Assembly (NCBI GenBank): GCA_029961745.1
Contig: CP124680.1
Span: 3,534,001-3,598,000 of the forward strand
DNA from: Nocardioides sp. L-11A
GTDB lineage: Bacteria > Actinomycetota > Actinomycetes > Propionibacteriales > Nocardioidaceae
Direction: 5' to 3'
Length of the DNA stretch: 64,000 nucleotides
Shown here: one piece after another, positions 37,801-47,849 of the stretch
Position numbering within the stretch: the first letter of the stretch is position 1
Layout: each line of letters starts with the position of its first letter
Translations under genes and position numbers: made by a program
Notes under the pieces: model-generated
The model's database searches: none
What the model was told of the DNA's origin: nothing
What the model saw: only the letters and a program-made list of their open reading frames with translations

Positions 37801-38721
37801 TCACGGCCCGTGGTCGTCGGGCGCGGCGCCGACCCCGGTGACGGCGAGGGCACGCCCGGTCCAGCCCTCGGGGCAGTGCGCGAGCAGACCCTCGGTGGTG
37901 ACCGAGCCCGGGCCGTCGGCGAAGGCCAGCACGGTCGGTCCCGCACCCGAGATCACCGCGGGGATGCCGTCGGCGCGCAACTCCTCGACGAGGGCGAGGC
38001 TGGCGGGCATCGCCGGGCGGCGGTACTCCTGATGCAGCCGGTCCTCGGTCGCCCGCAGCAGCTCCTCGGGATGGCTCGACAGGGCGGCGACCAGCAGGGC
38101 GGCGCGGCCGGCGTTCGCCGCCGCGTCCCCATGGGGTACGACGGCCGGGAGCAGGCCGCGCGCCGCCTCCGTCTCGACCGGGGTGGTGGGCACGAACACC
38201 ACGACGCCCACCCGCGGGTCGACGCTGCCGGGGACCGCCCAGAACGAGCCGTCGGCGTCCTGGCCGGAGATGACGAAGCCGCCCAGCAGCGCCGGGGCGA
38301 CATTGTCCGGGTGCCCCTCGAGCCGGGCGGCGAGGTCCAGCAGGGCGGCGTCGTCGAGCAGCAGTCGGCCGCCGGCGACGAGCTCGCGGGCGAGCCACAC
38401 CCCGGCGACGATCGCGGCCGAGGAGGAGCCGAGTCCGCGCGCGTGCGGGATCACGTTGGTGCACGACAGTCGCAGGCCGGGCGGCTGCTTGCCGAGCCGG
38501 TCGAAGGTCGCGCGCATGGCCCGGACGACGAGATGCCGGTCGTCGAGCGGGACCTCGCCCTCGCCGTACCCGCGGACCTCGACGACGAGCCCGCCGGCGG
38601 TGACCTCCGCCTCGAGCCGGTCGTGCAGGTCGAGGGCGAGGCCGAGGGTGTCGAAGCCCGGACCGAGGTTCGCCGACGTCGCGGGCACCCGGACCCGGGC
38701 CGGGCCCTCCACGAAGGTCAT
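37801..38721 (-). CDS. thrB: Homoserine kinase
   Basis: 306 residues, GHMP kinase. N-terminal VRVPATSANLGPGFDTLGLA and the ATP-binding IPHARGLGSSSAAIVAGVW. Phosphorylates homoserine to O-phosphohomoserine for threonine synthase, encoded 17 nt upstream. ATG 38721; the long open frame beyond is an antisense-type artefact over thrC. Confidence 0.96.
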   Translation of the reverse strand: MTFVEGPARVRVPATSANLGPGFDTLGLALDLHDRLEAEVTAGGLVVEVRGYGEGEVPLDDRHLVVRAMRATFDRLGKQPPGLRLSCTNVIPHARGLGSSSAAIVAGVWLARELVAGGRLLLDDAALLDLAARLEGHPDNVAPALLGGFVISGQDADGSFWAVPGSVDPRVGVVVFVPTTPVETEAARGLLPAVVPHGDAAANAGRAALLVAALSSHPEELLRATEDRLHQEYRRPAMPASLALVEELRADGIPAVISGAGPTVLAFADGPGSVTTEGLLAHCPEGWTGRALAVTGVGAAPDDHGP

Positions 38722-38738
38722 CGGTCTCAGGGTCCGGC

Positions 38739-39800
38739 TCAGAGTCCGGCGGCCTGCGCGGCGGCGTCGACGTCGGCGTCGACCACGGTCTCGGGAAGGA
38801 CCAGGCCGTCGAGCGCGGTGGCGATGTCCTTGAGGCCGTGGCCGGTGACGGTGATCGCGACGGTGGCGCCCTGGTAGGACTCCCCCGCGTCGAGTTCGGC
38901 GAGGAGGCCGGCGATGCCGGCGGCCGAGGCGGGCTCGACGAAGACCCCGTCGTTGGCGGCGAGCGCCTTCTGCGCCGCGAGGATCTGGGCGTCGGAGACG
39001 GCGGCGAACCGGCCGCCGGACTCGTCGCGGGCGGCCTCGGCGAGCTTCCAGGAGGCGGGGTTGCCGATCCGGATCGCGGTCGCGCGGGTCTCCGGGTCGG
39101 GGAACGGCTCTCCGGTCACCAGCGGCGCGGCGCCCTCGGCCTGGAAGCCGCGCATGACCGGCCTCTTCGAGGCCCGCCCCAGGCCGGCGTACTGCGTGTA
39201 GCCGAGCCAGTAGGCGGAGATGTTGCCGGCGTTGCCGACGGGCAGCAGGTGGAAGTCGGGTGCGTCGCCGAGGAAGTCGACGATCTCGAACGCGGCGGTC
39301 TTCTGGCCCTCGAGCCGGTGCGGGTTGACCGAGTTGACCAGCGCGACGGGGTACTTCCACGCCATCTCGCGGGCCATCCGCAGGCAGTCGTCGAAGTTGC
39401 CGCGGACCTGGATGACCTGGGAGCCGTGCAGCACGGCCTGGGCCATCTTGCCGGCGGAGATCTTGCCCTCGGGGACCAGCACGATCGGCGTGACGCCGGC
39501 CTTCGCGGCGTACGCGGCCATCGAGGCCGACGTGTTGCCGGTCGAGGCGCACACGACGGCCTTCGCACCCTCGTGCACCGCGACCGAGAGGGCCGTGGTC
39601 ATGCCGCGGTCCTTGAACGAGCCGGTCGGGTTGTTGCCCTCGACCTTGAGCCACACCTGGGCGCCGGTGAGCCCGGTGAGCCACTCGGAGTGGACCAGCG
39701 GGGTGCCGCCCTCGCGCAGGGTGACCGCCGGGGTGTCGGCCGGGATGTCGAGGAGCTCGCGGTACTCCTCGATGACGCCCCGCCACTGATGCGCGCTCAC
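38739..39800 (-). CDS. thrC: Threonine synthase
   Basis: 353 residues, PLP-dependent. The Schiff-base lysine is in [16 protein letters not shown]; the glycine-rich phosphate site is [14 protein letters not shown]. Converts O-phosphohomoserine to threonine. It overlaps the hom stop by 4 nt. The short actinobacterial (class TS1-like compact) form, without the plant-type SAM domain. Confidence 0.96.
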   Translation of the reverse strand: MSAHQWRGVIEEYRELLDIPADTPAVTLREGGTPLVHSEWLTGLTGAQVWLKVEGNNPTGSFKDRGMTTALSVAVHEGAKAVVCASTGNTSASMAAYAAKAGVTPIVLVPEGKISAGKMAQAVLHGSQVIQVRGNFDDCLRMAREMAWKYPVALVNSVNPHRLEGQKTAAFEIVDFLGDAPDFHLLPVGNAGNISAYWLGYTQYAGLGRASKRPVMRGFQAEGAAPLVTGEPFPDPETRATAIRIGNPASWKLAEAARDESGGRFAAVSDAQILAAQKALAANDGVFVEPASAAGIAGLLAELDAGESYQGATVAITVTGHGLKDIATALDGLVLPETVVDADVDAAAQAAGL

Positions 39801-41110
39801 TGCTCTTCTGCCCCCTCGACGCGCATCACCGAGGTGACCTCGCGGACGTTCTCCATGCCTCGCAACTGCTCGACGGTCGCGGCCAGGGCCGCATCCGTGG
39901 CCTCGTGCGAGACGACGACGAGCTGGGCGTCGTCACCCCGGCCCTCCTGACGGACGGTCTGGATCGACACGCCGTTCTCGGCGAAGGCGTGCGCCACCGC
40001 GGCGAGAACACCGGCGCGGTCGTCGACGTCGATGGCGACGTGGTAGCGGGTGCGCGTCTCGCCCATCGGGAGCACCGCCCGGTCGGCGTACGCCGACTCG
40101 CCGACGCCGCGCGTGCCCTGACGGTGGTTGCGGGCGACCGTGACGAGGTCGCCGAGCACCGCGCTCGCGGTCGGCGACCCGCCGGCGCCGGGGCCGTAGA
40201 ACATCAGCTGACCGGCGGCCTCGGACTCGACGAACACCGCGTTGTAGGCCTCGCGGACGCTGGCCAGCGGGTGCGACCGGGGGATCATCGCCGGGTGGAC
40301 GCGCACCGAGATCGCTCCGTCCGCCTCCCCGTCGATGTCCTCGCGCAGCTCGGCGATGGCCAGCAGCTTGACGACACTGCCCATGTCGCGCGCGGAGCGG
40401 ACGTCGCCGGCGGTCACGTCGGTGATGCCCTCACGGTGCACGTCGGCGGCGGTCACCCGCGAGTGGAACGCCAGGCTCGCCAGGATCGCGGCCTTGGCGG
40501 CGGCGTCGAAGCCCTCGACGTCGGCGGTCGGGTCGGCCTCGGCGTAGCCGAGGGCCTGCGCCTCCTCGAGCGCGTCGCCGAACCCGCTGCCGGCGGTGTC
40601 CATCTTGTCGAGGATGAAGTTGGTGGTGCCGTTGACGATGCCGAGCACCCGGGTGACCTTGTCACCGGCCAGCGACTCGCGCAGCGGGCGCAGGATCGGG
40701 ATGGCGCCGGCGACGGCAGCCTCGTAGTAGAGGTCGCGGCCGGCCTTCTCGGCGGCCTCGAACAGGGTCGCCCCGTCCTCGGCGAGCAGCGCCTTGTTGG
40801 CGCTGACGACCGACGCTCCGTGCTCGAGCGCGGACAGGATGAGCGATCGGGCCGGCTCGATTCCGCCGATCACCTCGATCACGACGTCGACGTCGTCGCG
40901 GGCGACGAGCGCGGCGGCGTCGGTGGTGAGCAGCTGGGCCGGCACGTCGACCTCGCGGGGGGCGTCGAGGCGCCGTACGGCGACCCCGACGAGTTCCACG
41001 GGAGCCCCGACGCGGGCGGCCAGGTCGTCGGCCTGCTCACCGAGGAGGCGCACCACCTGCGACCCCACCGACCCGCAGCCGAGCACGGCAACCTTGAGAG
41101 GACTGTTCAC
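39797..41110 (-). CDS. hom: Homoserine dehydrogenase
   Basis: 437 residues. NAD(P) site [37 protein letters not shown], catalytic-domain [11 protein letters not shown], and a C-terminal ACT domain ([20 protein letters not shown]) for threonine feedback. GTG 41110 chosen from alignment to family N-termini ([10 protein letters not shown]). Monofunctional, not fused to aspartokinase. It begins the hom-thrC-thrB cluster and would normally follow lysA, but three accessory genes intervene. Confidence 0.96.
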   Translation of the reverse strand: MNSPLKVAVLGCGSVGSQVVRLLGEQADDLAARVGAPVELVGVAVRRLDAPREVDVPAQLLTTDAAALVARDDVDVVIEVIGGIEPARSLILSALEHGASVVSANKALLAEDGATLFEAAEKAGRDLYYEAAVAGAIPILRPLRESLAGDKVTRVLGIVNGTTNFILDKMDTAGSGFGDALEEAQALGYAEADPTADVEGFDAAAKAAILASLAFHSRVTAADVHREGITDVTAGDVRSARDMGSVVKLLAIAELREDIDGEADGAISVRVHPAMIPRSHPLASVREAYNAVFVESEAAGQLMFYGPGAGGSPTASAVLGDLVTVARNHRQGTRGVGESAYADRAVLPMGETRTRYHVAIDVDDRAGVLAAVAHAFAENGVSIQTVRQEGRGDDAQLVVVSHEATDAALAATVEQLRGMENVREVTSVMRVEGAEEQ

Positions 41111-41180
41111 GCCGCAAGGGTATCGGCGGTCGTGGTGCGTCCGGTCGGGGACGGCAGATCGCGGACACCTTGCGGCCGCG

Positions 41181-42521
41181 TCAGCCGTGCAGACGACGGG
41201 CCGGGACCAGCGCCAGCAGGCCCAGGAACGCGCCCAGAAGGACCAGCGCGGCGGCAGCCGGGACCGGCGCGGTGTCGGCGAAGCCGGCGAAGAGGACGCC
41301 TCCGAGCGCGACGCCGGCGCTGTTGGCGAGGTAGTCGCTGAGCTGGAGCGCCGACGAGGTCCGCCCCTCCTCGCCCGCGGTGGCCGTGGCGAGCGCCAGC
41401 ACCGCCAGCGTCGGGAACGCCATACCGATGCCGAGGCCTGCGCACCCCCAGGCCAGCACCGGTACGACGAGCGGGACTCCCGGGACCACCACGAGCACGA
41501 ACCCGCCGATCCCCAGCGCGAGGAGAGCGGCACCGAGCCGGACCCGTCCGGCCTGGTCCGCGAGCACCGACCATCGCGCGGCGAGCACCGCGCCGCCGGA
41601 CCAGGTGACGGCGCCGACGGTGAGCACCCAGCCGGCCTGGGTGAGGGTGAGATCGCGTTCGAGGATCAGCAGCAGCGGCAGGTAGACCTCGGCGGTGGCG
41701 AAGGCGGTGCCGACCGCGGCCCGGGTGCCGAGGACCGCGGGCAGCCCGGCCCGCAGCGTCCAGACCCGCGGCGGCAGCAGCCGACCTCCGCCGGCGACGA
41801 TCGCCGCGAGCCCGGCCGCGACGAACACCGGCCAGAGCGGGAGCGCGCGCTGACCGGCGACGCTGACCAGCAGCACCCCGCCGGCGGCGAGCACAGCGGA
41901 CGGCAGCCGGGCCGGCTGCGGGCGGGCCGGCGCGGCGCGCGAGGGCGCGTCGGCGACGAGCAGCCAGGCCGCGACCGCGAGCACCGGGACGCCGAGGAAC
42001 ACCCAGCGCCAGCCGACCGTGGCCGCCACCCCGGCGGCAGCGACCGGGCCGACCAGCGCCGGCAGCACCCAGCCCAGGGTGAGGACGGCGAAGACCCGCG
42101 GTCGCAGCTGCTCGGGATAGGCCTGGGCGATGAGCACGTAGAGGGCGACACCGAGCACGCCGCCGCCGTACCCGTGGACGAGCCGGCCGAGCAGGAAGAC
42201 CGGCATGCTCGGAGCGAGCCCCGCGAGCACCACGCCCGAGCAGAAGACCAGCAGGCCGCGGCGCAGCACCGGGCCCGGCCCGAGCCGGTCGATCGCGGCA
42301 CCGGTGACCGGCAGGGCCACGACGGCGGCGGCCAGGGGCGCGGCGAACGCGACGGCGTACCAGCGCAGGCCGTCGAGCTCGGCGGCGACGTCCGGCATCA
42401 CCGTCGCGACGGCGAGCGCCTCGAACGCGAAGAGGAAGGCGAGGGAGAAGGCTCCGACCGTGGTCCGACCGTGCCGTCCCCGCCACGGCGAGGCGACCGG
42501 GGCGGGGACGAGTGCGGTCAC
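41181..42521 (-). CDS. MFS transporter (12-TM type)
   Basis: 446 residues. TM1 FLFAFEALAVATVMPDVAAE resembles DHA1-type exporters; motif A-like GAAIDRLGPGPVLRRG; FLLGRLVHGYGGGVLGVALY is TM4. GTG 42521 overlaps the upstream stop by 4 nt, giving a two-gene unit with the oxidoreductase. Linked to a SoxR regulator, it may export a redox-active compound, as SoxR targets do in Streptomyces and Pseudomonas (inference). Confidence 0.88.
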   Translation of the reverse strand: MTALVPAPVASPWRGRHGRTTVGAFSLAFLFAFEALAVATVMPDVAAELDGLRWYAVAFAAPLAAAVVALPVTGAAIDRLGPGPVLRRGLLVFCSGVVLAGLAPSMPVFLLGRLVHGYGGGVLGVALYVLIAQAYPEQLRPRVFAVLTLGWVLPALVGPVAAAGVAATVGWRWVFLGVPVLAVAAWLLVADAPSRAAPARPQPARLPSAVLAAGGVLLVSVAGQRALPLWPVFVAAGLAAIVAGGGRLLPPRVWTLRAGLPAVLGTRAAVGTAFATAEVYLPLLLILERDLTLTQAGWVLTVGAVTWSGGAVLAARWSVLADQAGRVRLGAALLALGIGGFVLVVVPGVPLVVPVLAWGCAGLGIGMAFPTLAVLALATATAGEEGRTSSALQLSDYLANSAGVALGGVLFAGFADTAPVPAAAALVLLGAFLGLLALVPARRLHG

Positions 42522-43477
42522 CCGTCGGACCGGTCGACCAGGAGGACCACCTTGCCGACGGACGTGCGCTCCTCGAGCGCGCGGTGGGCCGCGGCGGCCT
42601 CCTCGAGCGGGAGGGCCGTCCCCACGTGCGGCACCCGGCTGCCGTCCGCCGCCGCGGCGAGCGCCTGCTGCTCGAACTCGGCCAGCCTGGGCAGCATGAC
42701 CGGACCGAGGACGTCGACGACGGGACGGTCCGGGGCGTCGTACCCCTCGGTGTCGCCGGAGAACCGCACCATCCGTCCGCCCGGCTCCAGGAGCCCGTGG
42801 AGTGTGCGGGGCACCTCCCCGCCGACGCCGTCGAGGAGCACCGTCAGCCGGGGCTCGGCTGCGCGCAGAACCTGCGCCCAGCCCGGGTCGCGGTAGTCGA
42901 CGACCGTGTCGGCGCCGAAGCCGCGGACGACGTCGAGCTTGGCGCCACCGGCCAGCCCTACGGTGCGGGCGCCCGCGTTGCGCGCCCCCTGGGTCAGGAG
43001 GGCCCCGAGACCGCCCGCCGCGGAGGTGATGGCGACCACGTCGTCGGCGGAGATCGCGGCGTGGTCGAGGATGCCGGCGGCGGTGCGCCCGGTGCCGATC
43101 GCGGCGACCGCCGTCGGGGCGTCCAGTCCGTCGGGGATGGCGTAGGCGCGCTCGGCATCGACCAGGGTGAGCTCCGCGTAGCCGCCCCTCGTGCCCGGCC
43201 CGAGGTGGGCGACCACCCGGCGGCCGAGCCACCCCTCGTCGACACCGACGCCGACCCGGTCGACGACACCCGCGACCTCACGCCCCGGCACCATCGGCAG
43301 CTCGGGCAGCGGGGTCGACGGGAACGCCATCCCGGCGCGGATCGAGGTGTCGAGCAGATGGACCCCGGCCGCCTCGACGGCGATCCTCATCTGTCCGGAC
43401 GCGGGCTCCGGGTCGGGGAGCCGCTCGAGCCGAAGGACGTCGGCCGGACCGAAGGCGTGGTGGCGGATCGCGAGCAT
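42518..43477 (-). CDS. Zinc-type alcohol dehydrogenase / quinone oxidoreductase family protein
   Basis: 319 residues. N-terminal GroES-like fold ([40 protein letters not shown]) and NADPH site [20 protein letters not shown]. No catalytic zinc cysteines are seen, so it fits the zeta-crystallin/QOR group, which reduces quinones or enones. ATG 43477. Divergent from soxR across a 37-nt gap containing the sox box. Confidence 0.9.
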   Translation of the reverse strand: MLAIRHHAFGPADVLRLERLPDPEPASGQMRIAVEAAGVHLLDTSIRAGMAFPSTPLPELPMVPGREVAGVVDRVGVGVDEGWLGRRVVAHLGPGTRGGYAELTLVDAERAYAIPDGLDAPTAVAAIGTGRTAAGILDHAAISADDVVAITSAAGGLGALLTQGARNAGARTVGLAGGAKLDVVRGFGADTVVDYRDPGWAQVLRAAEPRLTVLLDGVGGEVPRTLHGLLEPGGRMVRFSGDTEGYDAPDRPVVDVLGPVMLPRLAEFEQQALAAAADGSRVPHVGTALPLEEAAAAHRALEERTSVGKVVLLVDRSDG

Positions 43478-43492
43478 GACGCCCAGTGGACA

Positions 43493-43512
43493 ACCTGAAC
43501 TAGGGTTGAGGT
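43493..43512. promoter_or_regulatory. SoxR box
   Basis: ACCTGAACTAGGGTTGAGGT is an imperfect palindrome of the form ACCT-n-AAC-n4-GTT-n-AGGT, close to the known sox-box consensus. It fills most of the gap between the divergent QOR and soxR genes, where MerR-family sites sit between -35 and -10. Confidence 0.75.
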
Positions 43513-43514
43513 CA

Positions 43515-43985
43515 ATGAGCGACATCAACCGCGCCCTGCGCAGCCACGACCTCACCCCCGGCGAGCTCGCCCACCGCTCGGGGGTCGCGGTGTCCGCCCT
43601 GCACTACTACGAGCGGGAGGGCCTGATCACGAGCCTGCGGACCGCGGGCAACCAGCGCCGCTACCACCGCGACATGCTGCGCCGGGTCGCGTTCATCCGC
43701 GTGTCCCAGGGTGTCGGCGTCTCGCTCGCGGAGATCCGGGACGCCCTGGCCACCCTCCCCGAGGGCCGGACGCCGACGAAGGCGGACTGGGCCCGCCTCT
43801 CACGGACGTGGCGCGGCGCCCTCGACGAGCGGATCGCCCGGCTCGAGCGGCTGCGGGACACGCTCGACGACTGCATCGGCTGCGGCTGCCTGTCGCTGCG
43901 GTCATGCTCGCTGGCGAACCCCGGCGACGTCCTGCAGGAGTACGGCGACGGGCCGGTCCGCCTCGTCGGGCGGTCAGGCGCCTGA
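43515..43985 (+). CDS. soxR: Redox-sensing SoxR-type MerR regulator
   Basis: 156 residues. Mer[24 protein letters not shown], then a dimerisation helix and [20 protein letters not shown]. The four cysteines C-x2-C-x-C-x5-C are the [2Fe-2S] ligands of SoxR. ATG 43515. Activates promoters when its cluster is oxidised by redox-cycling compounds; the adjacent QOR-MFS pair are the likely targets. It ends in a convergent hairpin with lysA. Confidence 0.95.
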   Translation: MSDINRALRSHDLTPGELAHRSGVAVSALHYYEREGLITSLRTAGNQRRYHRDMLRRVAFIRVSQGVGVSLAEIRDALATLPEGRTPTKADWARLSRTWRGALDERIARLERLRDTLDDCIGCGCLSLRSCSLANPGDVLQEYGDGPVRLVGRSGA

Positions 43986-43996
43986 CTGCTCCCGGC

Positions 43997-44063
43997 GACG
44001 GTTCAACGACCGAATTCGTCGTGGATATCCACTGCGGACGACAAGATCGGTAGTTGAACCGTC
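43997..44063. repeat. 67-bp imperfect palindrome between soxR and lysA
   Basis: Outer arms GACGGTTCAAC (43997-44007) and GTTGAACCGTC (44053-44063) are perfect. Inside, ACCGA/TCGGT and GTCGT/ACGAC pair, and the core contains the self-complementary GTGGATATCCAC (44021-44032). It probably serves as a bidirectional terminator; its length and AT-containing core are unusual for one. Confidence 0.6.
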
Positions 44064-44079
44064 CCCCAGCCCTGCCCGG

Positions 44080-45465
44080 TCAGCCCAGATCGGTGGCGAG
44101 GAGGTCGTCGACGGTCTCGCGACGCACGATGACCCGCGACTGCCCGTCCTTGACCGCGACCACCGGCGGACGGAGGGCGTGGTTGTAGTTGGAGGCCATC
44201 GACCGGCCGTAGGCGCCCGTGCCGGGCACGGCGACCAGGTCGCCGGGTGCGACGTCGCCGGGCAGGAACTCGTCCTTGACGACGATGTCGCCCGACTCGC
44301 AATGCTTGCCGACGACGCGGGCCAGCACCGGCGTCGCCGCGGACGAGCGGGAGGCGAGGGTGCAGGAGTAGTCGGCGTCGTACAGCGCGGTGCGGATGTT
44401 GTCGCTCATCCCGCCGTCGACGGAGACATAGGTGCGCCGGGCGCCACCGTCGAGCGCGACCTCCTTGACGGTGCCCACCGTGTAGACGGTGCACATCGCC
44501 GGGCCCACGATGGCACGGCCGGGCTCGATCGAGAGGTGCGGGACGTCGATGCCCAGCGCGACGCACTCCCCCGTCACGATCCGGGTGAGCTGCTCGGCGA
44601 GCGCGGCCGGGGCGGCGGGGTCGTCCTGCGTGGTGTAGGCGATGCCGAAGCCGCCGCCGAGGTCGAGCTCGGGCAGGACCCGGCCGAGCTCGGTGGCGAT
44701 CCGGGCGTGGAGCGCGAGGACCCGGCGCGCCGCGACCTCCCAGCCCGAGGTGTCGAAGATCTGCGAGCCGATGTGGCTGTGCAGCCCGCTGAGCTCGAGC
44801 CCGTCCTCGGCCAGGACGCGCGAGGCCGCCTCGAAGGCGTCGCCCGACGAGATCGAGAAGCCGAACTTCTGGTCCTCGTGGGCGGTCGCGATGAACTCGT
44901 GGGTGTGCGCCTCAACGCCAGCCGTGACGCGCACCATCACCCCCTGGGTCACGCCCAGCTGGCGGGCGATGTCAGCGAGGCGCTCGATCTCGTGGAAGGA
45001 GTCCACGATGATCCGGCCGACGCCGGCGTCGACGGCGCGGCGCAGCTCCATCGCGGTCTTGTTGTTGCCGTGGTAGCCGATCCGCGCCGGGTCGACCCCG
45101 GCCCGCAGCGCCACGGTGAGCTCGCCGTCGCTGCACACGTCGAGGCACAGGCCCTCCTCCGCCACCCAGCGGGCGACGGTCGTGCACAGGAATGCCTTGC
45201 CGGCGTAGTAGACGTCGTAGCCGGCGAAGCCGTCACGGAAGGCCCGGGCCCGGGCGCGGAAGTCGTCCTCGTCGAGGACGTACGCCGGGGTGTTGACGTC
45301 AGCCACCAGGTCCGGGACGGCCAGCCCGCCGATGTGCAAGACCCCGTCGTCCTTGCGGGCCGACGCCGGCCAGAGGGCCGGGACGAGCGCATTGACGTCA
45401 GCCGGCTCACGAAGCCAGACGGGCGACGTACCGGTGAACCCACCGGGCGAGACGTGGGCGCTCAC
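44080..45465 (-). CDS. lysA: Diaminopimelate decarboxylase
   Basis: 461 residues, fold-type III PLP enzyme. The PLP lysine is in DVYYAGKAFLCTTV; other family marks are GLHSHIGSQIFD, LDLGGGFGIAYT, SIEPGRAIVGPAM and the active-site Cys in KHCESGDIVV. Makes lysine from meso-DAP, the last step of the pathway. GTG 45465 overlaps the argS stop by 4 nt. Confidence 0.97.
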   Translation of the reverse strand: MSAHVSPGGFTGTSPVWLREPADVNALVPALWPASARKDDGVLHIGGLAVPDLVADVNTPAYVLDEDDFRARARAFRDGFAGYDVYYAGKAFLCTTVARWVAEEGLCLDVCSDGELTVALRAGVDPARIGYHGNNKTAMELRRAVDAGVGRIIVDSFHEIERLADIARQLGVTQGVMVRVTAGVEAHTHEFIATAHEDQKFGFSISSGDAFEAASRVLAEDGLELSGLHSHIGSQIFDTSGWEVAARRVLALHARIATELGRVLPELDLGGGFGIAYTTQDDPAAPAALAEQLTRIVTGECVALGIDVPHLSIEPGRAIVGPAMCTVYTVGTVKEVALDGGARRTYVSVDGGMSDNIRTALYDADYSCTLASRSSAATPVLARVVGKHCESGDIVVKDEFLPGDVAPGDLVAVPGTGAYGRSMASNYNHALRPPVVAVKDGQSRVIVRRETVDDLLATDLG

Positions 45466-47138
45466 ATCCGCTCCGGCGCGGAGACGCCGAGCAGGTCGAG
45501 CCCGTTGGCGATCACCGTCTGGGTCGCGACCACGAGCACGAGGCGGGCCAGGTTGGCCGGGCCGACCGGCTCGTCGCCCTGCGGCAGCATCCGGCACTCC
45601 TTGGTGTCGTACCACTTGTTGAAGACCGAGGCGGTGTCCTCGAGATACCGGGCGATCCGGTGCGGCTCGCGCAGCTCGGCGGCGCTGGCGACGACCCGTG
45701 GGTACTCCGCGAGGGCCCGGAGCAGCTCGCCGTCGCGCTCGTGGGCGAGCAGGCTCGGGTCGAAACCCGTCGCGAGATCGGGAAGCGCCATGCCGAGGTC
45801 GGCCGCGTTGGCGAGCATCCGGCAGGTCCGCGCGTGGGCGTACTGGACGTAGTAGACCGGGTTGTCGTTGGAGGCCTTGGTGATCTCCGCGACGTCGAGG
45901 GTCAGCGGCGAGTCGGCCGGGTAGCGCGCCAGGGAGTAGCGCAGCGCGTCGACGCCGATCTCCTCGGCGAGCTCGTTGAGCGTCACGATCGTGCCGGCCC
46001 GCTTGGAGAGCTTCAGCTCCTGGCCGTCGCGCAGGATCTTCACCAGCTGGCCGATCATCACGTCGAGGGTCACGTCGGGATCGTCGCCCACGCAGGCCGC
46101 CATCGCGCGCAGCCGGCCGACGTACCCGTGGTGGTCGGCGCCGAGCAGGTAGATGCAGTGGTCGAACCCCCGCGCCCGCTTGTCGAGGTAGTAGGCGGTG
46201 TCGCTCGCGAAGTAGGTGAGCTCGCCGTCGGACTTGATCAGGACCCGGTCCTTGTCGTCGCCGAAGTCGGTCGTGCGCATCCACAGCGCACCGTCCTGCT
46301 CGAAGACGTGGCCGAGCTCCTTGAGCCTCGCCAGCGTCTCGGGCACCGAGCCCGAGTCGTGCAGCGAGAGCTCGGAGAACCACACGTCGAAATGCGTATT
46401 GAACCCGTCGAGCTGGTCCTGCTGCTCCTTGAGCTGGAGCTCGTAGCCCTTCGCGCGTACGGCGGCCCGCCGCTCGTCGTCCGCCAGCTGGAAGATCCCG
46501 GGGCTGGCCGCCTCGACGGCCTTCGCGAGGTCGTCGACGTACGCGCCGGCGTAACCGTCCGCCGGCTTGGGCCGGCCCAGCGCCGAGGCGATGATGGAGT
46601 CGGCGAAGTGGTTCATCTGCACGCCGCGGTCGTTGATGTAGAACTCGCGGGTCACGTCGGCACCTGCCGCCGCGAGCACCCGGCCGATCGCATCGCCGAG
46701 CACCGCCCACCTGGTGTGTCCGAGATGCAGCGGGCCGGTCGGGTTGGCGGAGATGAACTCGACGTTGATCTTCTGGCCGTCGAGGGTGTCGGTGCGCCCG
46801 TACGACGCGCCGGCGACGACCACGTCGGCCGCCACCTGTCCCTGCGCGCCGGCCTCGACCGTGATGTTGAGGAAGCCCGGACCCGCCAGCTCGACGTCGG
46901 CGATCCCGTCGGCGGCCTTGAGCCGCGCGGCCAGCAGCTCGCCGAGCGCACGCGGGTTGCTCCCCGCCTTCTTGGCCAGCTGCAGCGCGACATTGGTGGC
47001 GTAGTCCCCGTGCCCCTTCTGCCGCGGTCGCTCCACCGTCACCTCGCTCGGAACGCCGTCGGGCAGGGTGAGGTCACCCTGGTCGACGAGCGTCGAGAGG
47101 GCGTCGACGATCGTGGTGGAGAGCTGCGCTGGAGTCAC
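45462..47138 (-). CDS. argS: Arginyl-tRNA synthetase
   Basis: 558 residues, class I. HIGH motif as HLGH in NPTGPLHLGHTRWAVLGD; the KMSKS-equivalent is LKLSKRAGTIVTLNEL. The N-terminal ArgRS-specific domain begins PAQLSTTIVDALSTLVDQ, and the C-terminal anticodon-binding helices end in LDLLGVSAPERM. GTG 47138. Divergent from tRNA-Arg(CCG), one of its own substrates. Confidence 0.97.
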   Translation of the reverse strand: MTPAQLSTTIVDALSTLVDQGDLTLPDGVPSEVTVERPRQKGHGDYATNVALQLAKKAGSNPRALGELLAARLKAADGIADVELAGPGFLNITVEAGAQGQVAADVVVAGASYGRTDTLDGQKINVEFISANPTGPLHLGHTRWAVLGDAIGRVLAAAGADVTREFYINDRGVQMNHFADSIIASALGRPKPADGYAGAYVDDLAKAVEAASPGIFQLADDERRAAVRAKGYELQLKEQQDQLDGFNTHFDVWFSELSLHDSGSVPETLARLKELGHVFEQDGALWMRTTDFGDDKDRVLIKSDGELTYFASDTAYYLDKRARGFDHCIYLLGADHHGYVGRLRAMAACVGDDPDVTLDVMIGQLVKILRDGQELKLSKRAGTIVTLNELAEEIGVDALRYSLARYPADSPLTLDVAEITKASNDNPVYYVQYAHARTCRMLANAADLGMALPDLATGFDPSLLAHERDGELLRALAEYPRVVASAAELREPHRIARYLEDTASVFNKWYDTKECRMLPQGDEPVGPANLARLVLVVATQTVIANGLDLLGVSAPERM

Positions 47139-47233
47139 CGCCCCAGCGTATCGAGGGGCACCGGTTTCCTTTGCACGGATATCGCCCGGTAGGGTTCCTC
47201 ATCGCGCCACCGACCTCATCGGTCGCGGCGCAT

Positions 47234-47306
47234 GCCTCCGTAGCTCAGGGGATAGAGCACTGGTTTCCGGTACCAGGTGTCGCAGGTTCGAATCCTGCCG
47301 GAGGCG
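47234..47306 (+). tRNA. tRNA-Arg (anticodon CCG)
   Basis: 73 nt. The acceptor stem GCCTCCG/CGGAGGC is perfect; D arm GCTC...GAGC; anticodon stem CTGGT/ACCAG with loop TTCCGGT, hence CCG; T arm GCAGG-TTCGAAT-CCTGC. The 3' CCA is not encoded directly after the discriminator G (the sequence continues CACC). Reads CGG codons. Confidence 0.97.
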
Positions 47307-47369
47307 CACCAGAACCGCGGGCCGACGGCCCGCGGTTCACGTCGTTCCGGGGCCGTACGCTCTCCCCCT

Positions 47370-47834
47370 GTGCCGAGCGAATCCACCTCCCGCGTCACCA
47401 TCCACACCGACGGCGCCTGCCTGGGCAACCCGGGGCCCGGCGGGTGGGGCGCGGTGCTGCGCTACGGCGAGCACGAGCTGGAGCTGTACGGCGGCGACCC
47501 GGCCACGACCAACAACCGGATGGAGCTGATGGCGGCCATCCAGGCGCTCGAGAAGCTCAGCCGGCCCTCCGCCGTCGACCTGCACACCGACAGCAGCTAC
47601 GTCCGCAACGGGATCATGTCCTGGGTCGCGAAGTGGAAGGCCAACGGCTGGCGCACCGCCGCCAAGGCACCGGTCAAGAACGACGACCTCTGGCGCCGCC
47701 TCGACGTCGCCGCGGCCGGCCACGACGTCACCTGGCACTGGGTCAAGGGGCACGCCGGCGACCCCGGCAACGAGCGCGCCGACGCCCTCGCAGGGAAGGG
47801 CGCCCGCGAGGCCCGCGGCGACCTGCCGGCCTAG
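47370..47834 (+). CDS. rnhA: Ribonuclease HI
   Basis: 154 residues. Catalytic acids: D in [20 protein letters not shown] in [14 protein letters not shown] in [13 protein letters not shown] and D in [28 protein letters not shown] contains the loop histidine. Degrades RNA in RNA-DNA hybrids. Bacterial HI length; no hybrid-binding domain. GTG 47370. Confidence 0.94.
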   Translation: MPSESTSRVTIHTDGACLGNPGPGGWGAVLRYGEHELELYGGDPATTNNRMELMAAIQALEKLSRPSAVDLHTDSSYVRNGIMSWVAKWKANGWRTAAKAPVKNDDLWRRLDVAAAGHDVTWHWVKGHAGDPGNERADALAGKGAREARGDLPA

Positions 47835-47849
47835 CGCCGGCCGAGCGAA

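Noticed and set aside
37801..39786. 661-codon frame covering thrB and thrC
   Set aside because: Upstream half is Arg/Pro-rich and in the wrong frame for thrC; thrB starts at ATG 38721.
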